Below are positions 22,311 to 34,059 of a stretch of 64,000 bases of DNA, in pieces. Where the stretch lies: positions 221,891,517 to 221,955,516 of the forward strand of contig JARDYH010000004.1 in assembly GCA_029215795.1 (NCBI GenBank). Direction: 5' to 3'. Below the pieces are notes generated by a model that made no database searches, was not told the origin of the DNA, and saw only the letters and a list, made by a program, of their open reading frames with translations. Positions within the stretch are counted from its first letter, which is position 1; every line of letters starts with the position of its first letter. The translations under genes were made by a program, and so were the position numbers. This DNA is from Anniella stebbinsi (taxonomy: Eukaryota > Chordata > Lepidosauria > Squamata > Anniellidae).

Positions 22311-22829
22311 ACCTGTTTCGGATGCTTGTCTCCTTCTGGTTCTTTGTTTTTCTTCTCTACTAAGACAGGCTTGTTTAGAACCAAAGTTCTCTTCTTCAAA
22401 GAAATTACTGCTATCGGATGGGTTACCAAGAACACGCAAACACCAGTACTGTAGGGTCTACGCTGTCTCCTCAGGGCCTAATTTAAAGTGCAGTGTCATC
22501 TGGCCTCTAAGCATTTTTAACCAGCCTTTTTCTCCTGTATGTCCCATCTGTGAATGGCATTGCTCTTCTTTAAGTGAGGCATACGTAAGGCAATTGTCTC
22601 CAGTTTTTCAGAGTAGCCAGTTAAATCTAGGGGTTTCCTTCACCATTTTTGTTTTGGCAGAAAGGTCTTCAAGTAAGGGAAGGAACGCCCCCAAAAGGTG
22701 TGTCTATGTTTATTGGATGAAATCGTTCCATAGCCAGAATCTATCTTGTCCAGTATTGTCTATTCTGACTGGAGTCATTGTCCAGGCAGAGCGGGATCTT
22801 TCCCACGCCTGCTTCCTAAAGTCCTTTTG

Positions 22830-22882
22830 AGTGCAGATGTTGGGGATTGAACTCAAGACGTTCTTCCTGCAGAGCTTACGGT
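22830..22882 (-). mobile_element. tRNA-derived SINE fragment
   Basis: 'ggggattgaactcaagacg' corresponds to the B-box region of the minus-strand SINE (compare 30670). Only a short remnant. Confidence 0.4.
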
Positions 22883-23205
22883 TCCTTTCCCTTTCGGACC
22901 TCGTATTGCTCATCTCCATCCTAAGGTGATAGGTGAACGATCCTAGCTGGAGCTGTGGGGATTTCTGAATTTGCAATGCGCAGTAAGGGAATTTAATATA
23001 TTGGTGATCCCATTTCATTATTTAAACGTCTTTAGCCCTCGTAGCTGTGAAAACGGCCAATATGTGGCCGATATTTGGTGAAGTCTGAAAAGCTGGTATG
23101 GGGGAGATTAAACATGGTGTCTAGAGTTTAGGGGGATGGGTCTTCGGTTCTCTGGAATGCTCTGTGCAACTTCTGTTTTCATTTGGATTATCTCTTCAAT
23201 TGCAG

Positions 23206-23477
23206 AGACAATGGCTTTGATTATCTGGAGTTCCGCCTCTGGATTGGCTTGTGGTCGGCCTTCTTGTGTCTTGTTCTGGTCGCTACTGATGCCAGCTTCC
23301 TGGTCCAGTACTTCACCCGCTTCACGGAAGAAGGCTTCTCTTCCCTGATCAGCTTCATCTTCATCTATGATGCGTTCAAGAAGATGATCAAGTTAGCAGA
23401 CTATTACCCCATCAATTCCCATTTTAAAGTGGACTATGTTACGCTTTATTCCTGTACCTGCATGCCACCGGATCCAG
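23206..23477 (+). CDS. SLC4A4: SLC4A4 exon E7: TM4-TM5, KKMIK motif, start of extracellular loop 3
   Basis: This is the largest exon (272 bp), between AG (23204-23205) and GT (23478-23479). It starts [16 protein letters not shown] and passes through [32 protein letters not shown] and [10 protein letters not shown]. It contains the R510 and L522 disease positions, the D555 equivalent (YDAF) linked to electrogenicity, and the stilbene-reactive KKMIK motif (558-562). The CTC pair starts the disulfide-bonded extracellular loop between TM5 and TM6. Confidence 0.98.
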
Positions 23478-23949
23478 GTAAGAGGGAGCTATGTGGCGAG
23501 TTCTCTGTGGCTCACTTTCTCTTCTGCAAGGGGATTTCTCAGCACTCTGATGTTGTAATAAACACGGAACCATTCCTGCGTGTCTCAACATTCCATATTG
23601 CCAGCCTTGGACACACAGGTTCTATATAATACCTTTTACCCATCACCTATGTTTCATTGGATTCCAGTAGTCATTCAAGACATGGGCAGAAGTTCATTTG
23701 GAGGAAGGCGATCTTTGAGATTGTTCCCAGTTGACTGAAAGGAAAGTGTGAGTTGCCACAATGAGTCCATGACAGAGGCTGGATTCTGCAACTCACACAT
23801 CCCAAATTCCAGCCCATTTCCACATCCTCTGGAACTCTAAAATATTTGTATTCCTTAAGATAAGATTTCAATGCCGAGAGCTGAAACCATTCTCCAGTGC
23901 TGTTCCTTCTGTTCCTTGTATTTTGTTCCAAGCTGCTTTTGCATACTAT

Positions 23950-24140
23950 GGGCCTGTTCAGATGTCCTGCTAAGCCATGGTTAGGCTGCTAACCCATTTT
24001 GCAGTAAATGGTTAGAGAGCGTGTCCAAACCATGGTTATGTAGCCACCATGCTTAGGAATGGTTCACATGACATGCTAAGCCATAATGTTTAGCTCAAAA
24101 TGTTTAACCACATGGTTTAGCCTTTCATCTGAACAGTGTC
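23950..24140. mobile_element. Foldback DNA transposon, GGGCYTGTTCAGA ends, copy 3
   Basis: It has the same order of motifs as the copies at 2693 and 9341 (gctaagccatggttagg, ccataatgtttagctc), with ends gggcctgttcagat / atctgaacagtgtc. Confidence 0.75.
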
Positions 24141-24331
24141 AATATCTCATGCTCCATATTTCCTGCATACCTTTTCTTGATGCTAGTGTTTAAGGTAGCC
24201 CAAATAGTATGGTGGGTGCTGTATATAGATCACAGGTGGGGAATCTCAGGACCAGGGGCCACGTTTGTCCTACCTGGGTTTCCAGTCTGGTTTCTGGGAT
24301 TGCCCAGAAGGCCACACCTGCCTCCCCTGAC

Positions 24332-24523
24332 TGGGGTGACCATATGAAAAGGAGGACAGGGCTCCTCTATCCTTAACAGTTGTATAGAAAAAAGAAATTT
24401 CAGAAGGTGTCCTTTGTATGGATGCAGCACCTGGTGAAATTTCCTCTTCATCACAACTGTTAAAGCTGCAGGAGCTATGCTAGAGTGACCAGATACAAAA
24501 GAGGGCAGGGCTCCTTCACCCTA
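24332..24523. mobile_element. hAT-type foldback element, copy 3, internally deleted
   Basis: The left end tggggtgaccatatg and the whole left arm are present. The right arm is cut down to its last bases (tcaccct-a). The flanks CCCCTGAC on both sides (24324-24331, 24524-24531) are a perfect 8-bp duplication, so the deletion lies inside an otherwise complete insertion. Confidence 0.85.
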
Positions 24524-25380
24524 CCCCTGACTCCACCCCCTTTCCACCAGTCGTTTGGTGTTTTCTGCTTTTTATACAGGTTTTCTCCCCATTCTGTAAG
24601 TTTGAAGTGCCTCTTCCTAAGGCTTATTTACTGGCAGGAAGAGCTTCAAGCTACAATGTGTTGGTATTATGACCCCGCCTCTTCTTCCCCTCCCACCCCT
24701 GAGATGCAGCCCCCGACAGCATCCCTGAAATGGAATTTGAGAGAGGTTCATCACCCCTGCAGCAGTGGGATCAAGATGAATAAAATCTGTAGCCCAATAA
24801 CTAATAGGACCCCCTAGAGATGTTAGATACGTACTTTGTATGATTCTATAGTAAACGGAGTGAGGAGGCGTGTTTTCATGACACCATTCCTCAGCTCAAG
24901 GTGGCTCTAAAGCTTTCCCCACCCCTCCCCAACGTTAAAATTAAAGCTGCCCATACATGGGGGAAAAAAATAGGACTGCAAAGAAGTGGACTTGAGTGAC
25001 AGAGCACAGGATACGGTGCACTTGCCTTTCGCCAGTCACAGGATGAGTTCAGACGGGAATGAGTCAGAACTTTGGTACTGAGCAAAGCAAAGTTTGGTGT
25101 GCCTTCCAGACAGGGAAACGATCAGGTCTCCTCTTCAGTGTCCTACCTGCCTGCCTCAGGTGAGCTGTGCCTGGATTAATTTCAGTTATGCATTAAAGAT
25201 GAAGCCAGAGACCTGAACTTCCAAGATGACAGGTGCAAGACCTTAAGCGCACCTGGAAGGAAAGCACATATTCCGATCCTAGCTGAATGGTACATAGTTT
25301 TGGAACTGCTTATTGTAGAACGATAGGCCTGGAAGCGGAATTTGAACATTCATCTAATCCCTTTGCTCTAGCCCTGGGAT

Positions 25381-25500
25381 TGGCAACTCGGTGCTTTCCA
25401 GTAGTTTGGGACTACAACTCTTAGACGCACAATCAGCATGGTCACTGGTCAGGGATTGTGGGAGTTGTTGTCAAAAACATTTGAAAGGCGGTAGGTTGCC
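25381..25500. mobile_element. Foldback MITE, CCAACCTGGT family, diverged
   Basis: 'tttgggactacaactctta', 'ggtcagggattgtgggagtt' and 'aaaacatttgaaaggcgg' keep the family order; the ends are worn. Confidence 0.6.
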
Positions 25501-25509
25501 TCTCCCAGC

Positions 25510-28156
25510 TCTAGCCATATAGAGTGGACCCCATTTTGAATTTGACCTTTCCCCCCTTTTTCTTTCTTTAAAACTGTTCTTTATTTCATCAGGATAAATG
25601 AGATAATTACTGTAAAGTCCTTTTAGTGTCTGGGGTGGGGACAAGGATGGCTTGGAGGTAGTATCCTGATCCAGCCAACCGGCTTCGGCACCGCAGGCGT
25701 ACTCAACAAATACGTCATCCAGATTAGTGTACGACGGCCAGAGAGTGTGGGATGGCACAGGTTCTCCTGTTAGAATTACTGATGAACCCTTAATCCTCAT
25801 CACTTCAGTGAAATTTTTCAAGCAGTCAGGGCTCTGGCCAGGTGCCAGTGTCAAAATGCTGGGCTTAAAATAAAGCATGCACACTATTGAGAAAAGGAGC
25901 CCCGTTGGCATAAAATTTGCATGTGTTGCTTTATTGGTGTGGAAGGTGGATATTTTTGTCCCAGCCGTAGTTCCTTGCTACACGGATGCCAACATTTCTG
26001 CTCTTTATTCCACAGTTAGTTCTTCAAATTCGATACCAGCTGCTTGGCCCTCTAGGGAAGAGCTTAAATGGAATAACTTGTGTGTGAGTGCTTGAGTCCC
26101 AAAAGATCACCAGGTTGCTCCTGGTGATCCTGCACTCTGTAGCAGCCCTTTTATGAAAACCACACCTCGAATTCTCTGACGGACATGTGCTGTTAGCTCC
26201 CCATACCCCAAACAGCTTACGCCGTGCTCTTTTGATAGATGTAACCAACAGTGGAAGAAGTTTTCCTGCCCATCGAAATGAAGCCTTCGCTTCATCCTCG
26301 GCAGCCAGATTTGGTTATTGGATGACTGCATCTCCTGCTGTTCAACAGCCAGTACTGCTTGGAGTGCTATGGGGTGGGTGGAGAGAGGGGGAAAAGCGCC
26401 AGATAGGATATAAACCAGCAGAGCAGCTTTTAAACAAAACGTTTGCACCCTCTTTTTCCATCGCACTCCATGTGCATCTATTGTTGACTTTCCCTAGGAG
26501 TGGAGATGCTTTTAAAAAACAAACAAACAACTGAAGGAGGTTCGTATATAGAAAAAGCGCAGAGGTGCATCATTGCGCTGTGTTTGTTAACAGCATAAAA
26601 AAAGGGGGGGGAAACAGTCTTGGCTAGTTCCCAGTATGTATAACATTTAGAAAGCAGTGTGTGTCGCGGTGAGGCTGTGCAGGCATTCTGGTACTATTTA
26701 AAGCATCTGCAGTTTTCCATTCAGGCATCTGCTGTTTTTCTGGAATCTAGTGGATCTGCAAGAACGAGGCAGCGGGGAGCTTAGGCTTGGGTCAGTTTTA
26801 TCCAGACCTCCCCTTCAAATGCGGAATCTCGCAGTCCGGTTCTCTGAAGTCCTGTGCTCCACTGGGATCACGCTAGAGGATCAGGCGTATGGGTCCCAAC
26901 GTTGGTGCAAGGGGGCAACTCTCTTTCCATCTGCACAACACCTGTGCTGGTCACAAGACCCGCCCATCGCTCCTGCTAAGCAATCCACATCTCCTTTTCT
27001 TGTGAGGAAACACTCGAGTATCACCCTCACCTCCAATTGTCTTTCCTTTGGGGGTAAACAGATGAATTTCCTTCACCCTTCCCTTATCAATTGTCCTTTA
27101 CTCCCTTCATCATAGTTTTCGCAATAGTTCCTAACGTGATTTTATTGTAAGAGTAATCTTTATTGTATATAATCAAAGGCCGTTACAATTAGACAGAGTT
27201 GCATAAAAGCGGTTGTATATTACTAACATACGGAAAATGATGGTAAAACAGAAAATAATATCATGAAATGAAATATAGAACTGCCTCCAAACCATACTGC
27301 CATGGTCTGTATGCCCAAGGAGAGAAGAAAAGAAGTCCTAGGTTTGTATATTTCATTATTAGTGTTTTTGACGAATATATCTTCTTTTCTAACTCCCAAC
27401 ACAATTTCTTGAACTCTGCAGCGTGGAGCTGACACCTAGACCTGACAATGAGGTCTTAAAAATATCGTGGATGATTTCCCCCAAAGTATGTGTGTGTGAG
27501 AACTTTAAAACAAGTCTGGTTTTTTTTAAAACAATGATTATTATCCTTTAGTGTAAGCTATAGACACGTTTCAGTCTTTTCTGAAATCCTGACATATTGG
27601 AGGCTCTTTTTACCACACACAAAAAATGCCGAGTCTGTTTTCTTTCTTAATTGCAAGCTTAACTATTTTATCTTTCAAATTATTATCCCTATATAATAAA
27701 AGGATAAAATGGCAAAGAGTCGATAGTACTGTCCTTGTAGATAAAATGCACTTTGATCTCCTGGATCAAATGTGGATTTATTAATGATGAATTTGCAATG
27801 GAATGCTGATAAGTGTTCCAACCTCTAGTCATACAGGCACCGAAATAATCTGGGGCAATTATATATATTTTCCCACTCTGAGTGGCAAGCAAATGACGAG
27901 AGAGACAGGTTAAGGAATAAAATCTTGTCTACTTTTTGAAACTTCCCTGTGTCTTTGCAGTAATTCAGGATAGCTGTTTGAGCTTTTTATAGTTTGCTGC
28001 TTAAGGGGATTGCAAGTCTTAACTTGATATTATTTTTAGTTAGGCAAAGGGGTTATTCAGCTGTGAGTTTTTTTTAAAAAAAAATTGCAACTGTTTCTCA
28101 TTACCTTTGAAGTGGTACATTCAAAACACTGCGTTTTCCTCTCTTGTCTCTTTCAG
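25510..28156. other. Intron 7, 3' half: no recognised element
   Basis: Apart from short A- or T-runs and a small palindrome at 26108-26133 (gatcaccagg / cctggtgatc), I see no gene, exon or named repeat. A T-rich segment at 27140-27200 may be a worn retroelement end. Confidence 0.5.
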
Positions 28157-28227
28157 TTAATGGCTCTTTATTCAATGATTCAGCCACGCCATCAGCTGAT
28201 TGGTCCCCAAGCTTCTCTGCTGAGATG
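28157..28227 (+). CDS. SLC4A4: SLC4A4 exon E8: variable glycosylated extracellular loop 3
   Basis: This 71 bp exon lies between AG (28155-28156) and GT (28228-28229). With the split codon from E7 it encodes VNGSLFNDSATPSAD and WSPSFSAEM. Similarity to human is low, as expected for this loop, but two N-glycosylation sequons remain: NGS at the position of human N592 and NDS at N597, a known glycan site. The phase (1 in, 0 out) and the position between E7 and E9 fix it as the right exon although few residues match. Confidence 0.92.
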
Positions 28228-29183
28228 GTAAATGGATCTAATGGGAAAAGTGGACTTTTGAAATGTCAATGTTCTATGCAATTACACTGTCACCGGTCAA
28301 TAGTATTTTTACTCCTATTTTTAATCCCTGTGTTGAAACGAGGCTCATTCAATAGAATTGGTACATTTTTTAAGTGACAATATAAAGTGGGGAGTTACTT
28401 ACAGCTCAATGCTATACACAGTCAATGCTATATACAGTCTCAATAATTAGCTCATTGGGGCTTACTTCCAGCCAGGCGGGCATAGGATTGCAACCCAATT
28501 GTTACACCGTAACTAATGCTTGCAAGGTTTTGCTCTAGAAACACATTCCAGCCTTTTATTCAAATATTGAATCTGCCTTATTAATACTACATTCGTCATT
28601 ATTGCCCAGTCACCTGTTCTATAACATCTACTCACTCTTTGAAGGATAAAAGGACAAAGAGAGAAATAATTTTCAGAATGCAGTAGAGTAATGGAAAGAA
28701 ATTATGTAAAGTGCAAGCTTATACATGTTTCCTTATAAGTAAGCCCCATTGAGTTCCATCGGTCTTACTCCTAGGTAAGTGATTATAGGATTGCCACCTT
28801 AAAAGTATTCTGTACCAAGGTACATAAATGCACCACATTCCACAGGCCCATGCCTCACACGCTTGATGTGGTGTGTTCTGCTTTTGCATTGGGGTACCAA
28901 TTCTAGAAGCAAAACACAACCCAATAATTTATCTTCCACTAGTAAGTGAGTGTGGGCAGCATCATTTAAGTTAGCCATCGGGAGTTGTTGTTTTTTGACA
29001 GTGGAAACAGCCTGGATTCTTTAGTGCCGAAGTCCTTTTAGGAAAAGCTGTTAGTTACAGATTTGCTGGAACTGCAATGGTTTGAACTAAGAGCAAAAGT
29101 TCCTGCTGACAACTTTTTGTCTGGTTTCAATGCTGCAGTAATGGAAAGAGAACTCATCCTTTCTTGTTTGTTTGGTTCTACTG

Positions 29184-29503
29184 TAGGGTGACCAGATAAA
29201 ATCCAGGTCAGGGTTCATGTAACTTTAACAGTTGTAGAGAAAAGGGAATTTCAGCCAGTGTCATTTGTATGCAATAAGTTCCTGGTGAAATTCCCTCTTC
29301 ATCACAACTGTTAAAGTTGCAGGGGCCCTGCCTTCTTTTGTATATGGTCACTCTAGTATAGTGCATGCACCTTTAACTGTTGTGATGAAGAGGGAATATC
29401 ACCAGGAACTATTTGCATACAAATGACACTGGCTGAAATTCCCTTTTCTCTACAACTGTTAAAGTTACATGAGCCCTGACCTGGATTTTATCTGGTCAGC
29501 CTA
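29184..29503. mobile_element. hAT-type foldback element, copy 4, second subfamily (8-bp duplication)
   Basis: A 320 bp hairpin with ends tagggtgaccagataaaa / ttttatctggtcagcct-a. The outer ~35 bp differ from copies 1-3 (agataaaatccagg instead of atatgaaaaggagg); the inner arms match. Perfect duplication TTCTACTG at 29176-29183 and 29504-29511. Confidence 0.92.
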
Positions 29504-29824
29504 TTCTACTGCTCACATTTTGCCTCTTGGCTTTCTTTCCAACACTCCGCAGATACTCTACGGTGTTCATCTGTGTCACTTTTGAAGGTTTTCATCCACC
29601 CTTTTTACACTCATCCATACCCACACCCTGAAGTGCTGTATTGGGAGCCTGCACTTTTCTTTGGTTATTTCTTCTACTTCGCAGTTTTCCGATCACAACA
29701 TCCACTTCACCTTTTGTTCAAGCCCCCAAATTTACCACTAAGGCAGATGTAAAGACATTTCAGGGATAAGGGATATGTTGTGACTTTCCTGGCACTTCAG
29801 AGCGAGGGGGGGAAATGAGAATAA

Positions 29825-30361
29825 GGCCATTCTACACCGGCTCCCCCCCCCCCCCCGGGGTTGTCCCTGGGTGCTCCCTGTGCGTCCCACTGATGCACAG
29901 GGACTCCCGGGGGCAGGGCGGGACGGGCACGGGGTTTCCCAGGGATGAAGAAACCCTGGGAAAACTCCATTCTTCCAGTGGTCCCGGGACCGTCCCGACA
30001 CTGCTGGAGGTGTCAGCGCCATCCCGCCTGGTGCCTGCTTACTCGCGAGTAAGCAGGGCACCAGAAATGGGCATGGAGCCGCGCGGCTCCGTGCCCATCA
30101 GGGGAGAGGGAGGCTGTATTTTTGCCATCCATGGGATGGTGGGGGGGGGGAAGGTCTGTGATACTGGGTATTTTTTTAAAACTTACCTTAGTGATGGAGC
30201 ACAAGTCCACTTCTGGCTCCCTTTTTTTTTTTTTAATGGTGGCTTGTTTGCTTCCAGGACGTCGTGCTTCCTGTTTGCACGCAGAGCGACGGTCCTGGAA
30301 GCTCGTGAGTCCGGGATCGTCCCCCCTCCCTCCCTCTACACCCGTAGGTGTAGAAAGGCTC
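29825..30361 (+). mobile_element. GGCC-end transposon, copy 4 (3-bp duplication TAA)
   Basis: Ends ggccattctacacc / ggtgtagaaaggctc are flanked by TAA (29822-29824, 30362-30364). It is 537 bp, GC-rich, with 'gttgtccctgggtgctc' and 'ggtcctggaagctcg'. A 222-codon open frame spans it but includes the terminal repeats and is not shared with sister copies. Confidence 0.8.
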
Positions 30362-30537
30362 TAAGTGACCCCCAACCGTGCAAGGGGCAACATAACTTTG
30401 TCAAGCGATCCTTTTCCCCGTCTGTGTCAATGCCTTCGCTCGGCTGCAGCTTTGAGAAAATTGGGGAAAAAGCTGCAGCGTAATACAAAGAGCGTCTCTA
30501 TCCTTTCAGCGCCGTTGATAAAGTACATGCTTTGCAT

Positions 30538-30735
30538 GTAGGGCCATAGGAAGCTGTCTTCTACTGAGTCAGACCATTGGTCCATCTAACCCGGCTTTGT
30601 CAACACTGACTGGAAGCGACTGTCCAGGTTTCAGGCAGGAATTGTACTCCTCTACCTGAGGATGCTGGGGATTGAACTTGGGACCTTGTGCATGCAAAGC
30701 GTGTGCTCTACCACTGAGCTATGGCGCCTCCCTAG
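30538..30735 (-). mobile_element. tRNA-derived SINE, near full length, minus strand
   Basis: It reads in reverse: 'gaagctgtcttctactgagt', 'gggattgaacttgggacc' (B box) and 'ctctaccactgagctatgg' (A box). Same family as 12296-12495. Confidence 0.8.
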
Positions 30736-30848
30736 AGGTTTTAGGTCGAACTCCCAGCTTCTTCTTCTTCTTTTTTTTTAATCAGTGGTGAGATTAGGTA
30801 GCACAGTTCAGAAGATCTCAACTTAACATTTTTGGAGCATGTGTAGGT

Positions 30849-30957
30849 AACTTGGTGCCTCCAGGTGTTTTGGACTACAACTTCCATAATTCCTAGCCAT
30901 TGGCCATATTGGCTGGAGCTGATACGAGTTGTAGTTCAAAGGGCACCAGGTTGCCTT
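30849..30957. mobile_element. Foldback MITE, CCAACCTGGT family
   Basis: 'ggtgcctccaggtgttttgg' at the left and 'agggcaccaggttgcc' at the right are inverted; centre 'ccattggccatattggctgg'. Confidence 0.7.
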
Positions 30958-31326
30958 GGGTGACTTCCAGTCAGATTACATGACTGAGCCAGGTGGAGCA
31001 GTCCTCTGTTCATACTTGCTTTGGATCTTGTACCTGACTCTGGATGTAGTCTTGAAAATGCCATAGAATCACCAGTTATCTTACAGCCCAGTGCCAAACA
31101 TCACACCCCCTTGACAAGAGATGGCTACCTTAGTTACCACGAGCATTCTGGGAAACTTGATGTCCTTGCAATGTAGCACCTTCTGGTCCAACTATGTTTG
31201 GGGGGGGGGCTCCCTTGAGTTCCATCAAGTTTTATAACATCCCTGGTGTTGATTGAAACCCCTTAATGAAGACTGGTTCTAAGGGGGTCCCAATGAATGG
31301 ACTTCATCTTTGTTTTTGGTTTACAG

Positions 31327-31515
31327 CACAACGGCACGATAAACTGGACATCCCTGGGCAAGAAGGAGTGCTTGAAATATGGAGGACTGCTCATGGGCAA
31401 CAATTGCAAATATGTCCCTGACATCACCCTCATGTCTTGTATCCTCTTTTTGGGCACCTACACCTGCTCCATGGCCTTGAAGAAATTCAAGACCAGCCGT
31501 TATTTCCCAACCACT
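31327..31515 (+). CDS. SLC4A4: SLC4A4 exon E9: end of extracellular loop 3 and TM6
   Basis: This 189 bp exon (63 codons, phase 0/0) lies between AG (31325-31326) and GT (31516-31517). It starts [14 protein letters not shown], then CLKYGG and GNNCKYVPD, followed by the helix [19 protein letters not shown] and [15 protein letters not shown] aligns with the human N617 glycan site; NWT is an extra sequon. The two loop cysteines that pair with the CTC of E7 are present. The E8-E9 junction appears one residue shorter than human. Confidence 0.97.
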
Positions 31516-31589
31516 GTAAGTATTTTGGTTTGTGATGGTAGTTTTTTTTTTAAAGTAACCATTATTGCAGTACAGCTAGGGCCATTTAG

Positions 31590-31790
31590 AATCATAGAAT
31601 CATAGAATAGTAGAGTTGGAAGGGGCCTATAAGGCCACCGAGTCCAACCCCCTGCTCAATGCAGGAATCTACCTTAAAGTATCCCTGACAGATGGTTGTC
31701 CAGCTGCCTCTTGAATGCCTCTAATGTGGGAGAGCCCACCACCTCCCTAGGTCATTGGTTCCATTGCCATGTTGCTCTAACAGCCAGGAA
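31590..31790 (-). mobile_element. CR1 LINE 3' end, minus strand
   Basis: It starts with repeated tail units 'atcatagaatcatagaata', then 'gagttggaaggggccta', and runs to 'gctctaacagccagga'. It begins 75 bp after the E9 donor. Confidence 0.88.
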
Positions 31791-31984
31791 TACTTTTATT
31801 ACATACTTTAGATGTACACCTAAAAACATAAACTTGGTCCCTGCTTCAGCCTGGGGGCTTCTGTTGTGCCTGGGGCTCCCAATCAATGGACACTATCTTT
31901 ATTTTTGAAGGAGGTAGTGAGTTTTGTTTATTTAATGTATTTTAAATATTTTTAAACCACTTTTTAGGGCAGGAGCCCTCCCAA

Positions 31985-32062
31985 GATGGCTGCAGTGGTT
32001 AGAGTGATGTACTGGGAGTTGGGAGATACGGGTTCTAGTCCCCACTCTCCCATGGAAGCTCA
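31985..32062 (+). mobile_element. tRNA-derived SINE head (second family)
   Basis: The A-box-like 'gcagtggttagagtgatg' and B-box-like 'gggttctagtcccc' match the SINE at 51597-51800. It is truncated at an L2-like LINE tail. Confidence 0.55.
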
Positions 32063-32310
32063 CTTTATTTATTATTACTCGCCTCTCCCTCCGGATTGTT
32101 GGCAGGGAACAACATCAAGCATAAAATACATAAACTGATTAACAGCACATAAAACCAATTCATCATTAAAATACCAATAAAGCACTTAAAATTCACCTGG
32201 GTAGGCCTGCCGGAAGAGATCAGTCTTTATAGCTCTTTTAAATTCTTGGTGAGTTGGCGGATCTCTCCCAGCAGGTCATTCCACATACTCTCAGCCTAAC
32301 CAACCTCACA
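32062..32310 (-). mobile_element. LINE 3' end, minus strand
   Basis: 'tttatttattattactcgcc' followed by an A-rich UTR and 'tctcccagcaggtcattcca', the same layout as at 4893 and 39095 but a diverged subfamily. Confidence 0.55.
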
Positions 32311-32317
32311 GACCATG

Positions 32318-32480
32318 GCTCTGTGTAGCCCAGTACTGTCAACACTGACTGGCAGCAGCAGCTCCCCAGGGTTTCAGGCAGGAATGTTCCAGCCCTACCT
32401 GGAGTTGCTGGGGATCGAACCTGGGACCTTCTGCGTGCCACACAGATTCTCTTCCACTGAGCCACAGCCCCTCTAATGCA
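32318..32480 (-). mobile_element. tRNA-derived SINE, minus strand
   Basis: 'actgactggcagcagcagc', 'gggatcgaacctgggacctt' and 'cttccactgagccacagcc' mark the body, B box and A box in reverse. Confidence 0.75.
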
Positions 32481-32484
32481 AGCT

Positions 32485-34059
32485 TGCCTAAGACTTCCGC
32501 CGGGACAAAATCTGTGATGCATGTTGCATATTAGAATATGTGATAAACAATAGTAGCCCCTTAGTTTTGGGGTTCAGAGGCTATTTTCCATTTGTGACAT
32601 GCCTTTTATAGGATCTGTATGGGTTTTTGTAGTTGTTGTTGTTTAGAAATTAGGGTTTTGTACAACAAATGATCCTCTGCAGTCCTTTTCGTATTCTTAC
32701 ATTAGCACAAACTGACCCATTGACGAAGCGTGGGTGTAACACGACAACCATGCCTTCATCTAACCTGGTTTTAAGATGCTGTCGCAAATGTCAAAGGCAA
32801 GGAAGGGCTGCAGCCCTTCTTCTAAATGTATGTAAAATCGTGGGGAACGTAGGCCCTCTTATTTTCCGCCCATTTTTCTTCCAGGCAAACTGGAGAAGTT
32901 TTATTTCAGCTTCAGGTTTCAGAAATAACAAGACTAGTTTTAAAACCCCAACCCCAATCCAAGCCGCCTCTTGCTTTAGAGGTTCAAGCATGTGAAGATG
33001 TTTACTGCGCGAACACACTGAAACTGGGGCTTCTGCTGGTTTTTAACAAAAGGAAAACGGAATCCACAGCTGAGCTTTACTGAAAGCTGTGTACATAGCA
33101 TGGTGGATACGATCGTAAGCCACATGTACTTAGCTTGAAGTAAACCTCAAGCTGCCCCAGCATTTGAAGTCCACGTATAAATCCCTGCGCAGGTAGATGT
33201 GCCCTTTCTTCATCCATCCGATATGCTGTTCTACCCCATTCACTTGCATTTCTGACACCTTTACTAAAACCTTGATAAAACTTTGAAACTGAGAAGCAGA
33301 ATAACAGAACTGGATCCACAACCGAAATCAAACTTGGGGTGTGGTGGAAATTTCAGCTGCAAGCTGCCATCTTCATATTGACATAGATCCAGCTGTAAAG
33401 AGAGAATTCTTCTGAAAATGAACTCTTACCCTTCCTTGTGAGATTAGCCACCAATCTGTAAAAATTGGGCTTCTCATCCAGTAAAGTTCTGCTTTTGCGA
33501 GTTAACTCTGAGGCTTAGCCTGCGCATTGAACTAGACTCTGTCAGATCTGTTAATACATACATAGAAGGCAGCAGAGTGCCATTTATGCGTGCAAAATGC
33601 TTTGTTAATGGCACTGTTTCTATCTCTTCCCCCCCTTCCTTTAAAATCCTGCCTTTCTGTAGGTTATCACAAATTGTGCTGCCAACCACAGCTGGTTGTG
33701 CCATAGGGAACCTTAAAAACCCTGGTCAAGAACTAGTTTTATGGGAGAGGCACTTTTGAAGAGGTGGGTGAAGGGACATGGCCAAGCTCCTCCCTCATCC
33801 ACCAGAATGGACTGGCAACACCAGCTGGTCGTCTGCTTCAGGAGGACCGATTTAGCCCTGGTCTTCCTAGGTGCTGATCCTTACGGCATCCCTGCTGGCT
33901 CGAGGCTTGTTATTTTCAGGGCATTGGCTTCTTTGTGTAGCCTCTGGATGGTCTTTTTTGTACGTGTTTCTAAGGCCACTGAACAGGCATGGGGGGAGTA
34001 GCTTGTTGAGGTCGCAGCCCAAGCGAACTTACTTGTTCATGGTCGCCTGTCTCTTTCAG
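32485..34059. other. Intron 9, 3' part: no recognised element
   Basis: I see no repeat family or exon here other than the polypyrimidine tract and acceptor of E10. Confidence 0.5.

Noticed and set aside
29815..30483. 222-codon open frame on the plus strand
   Set aside because: It runs through a GC-rich transposon including its terminal repeats and past its end; sister copies do not conserve the frame, and no domain is recognisable.
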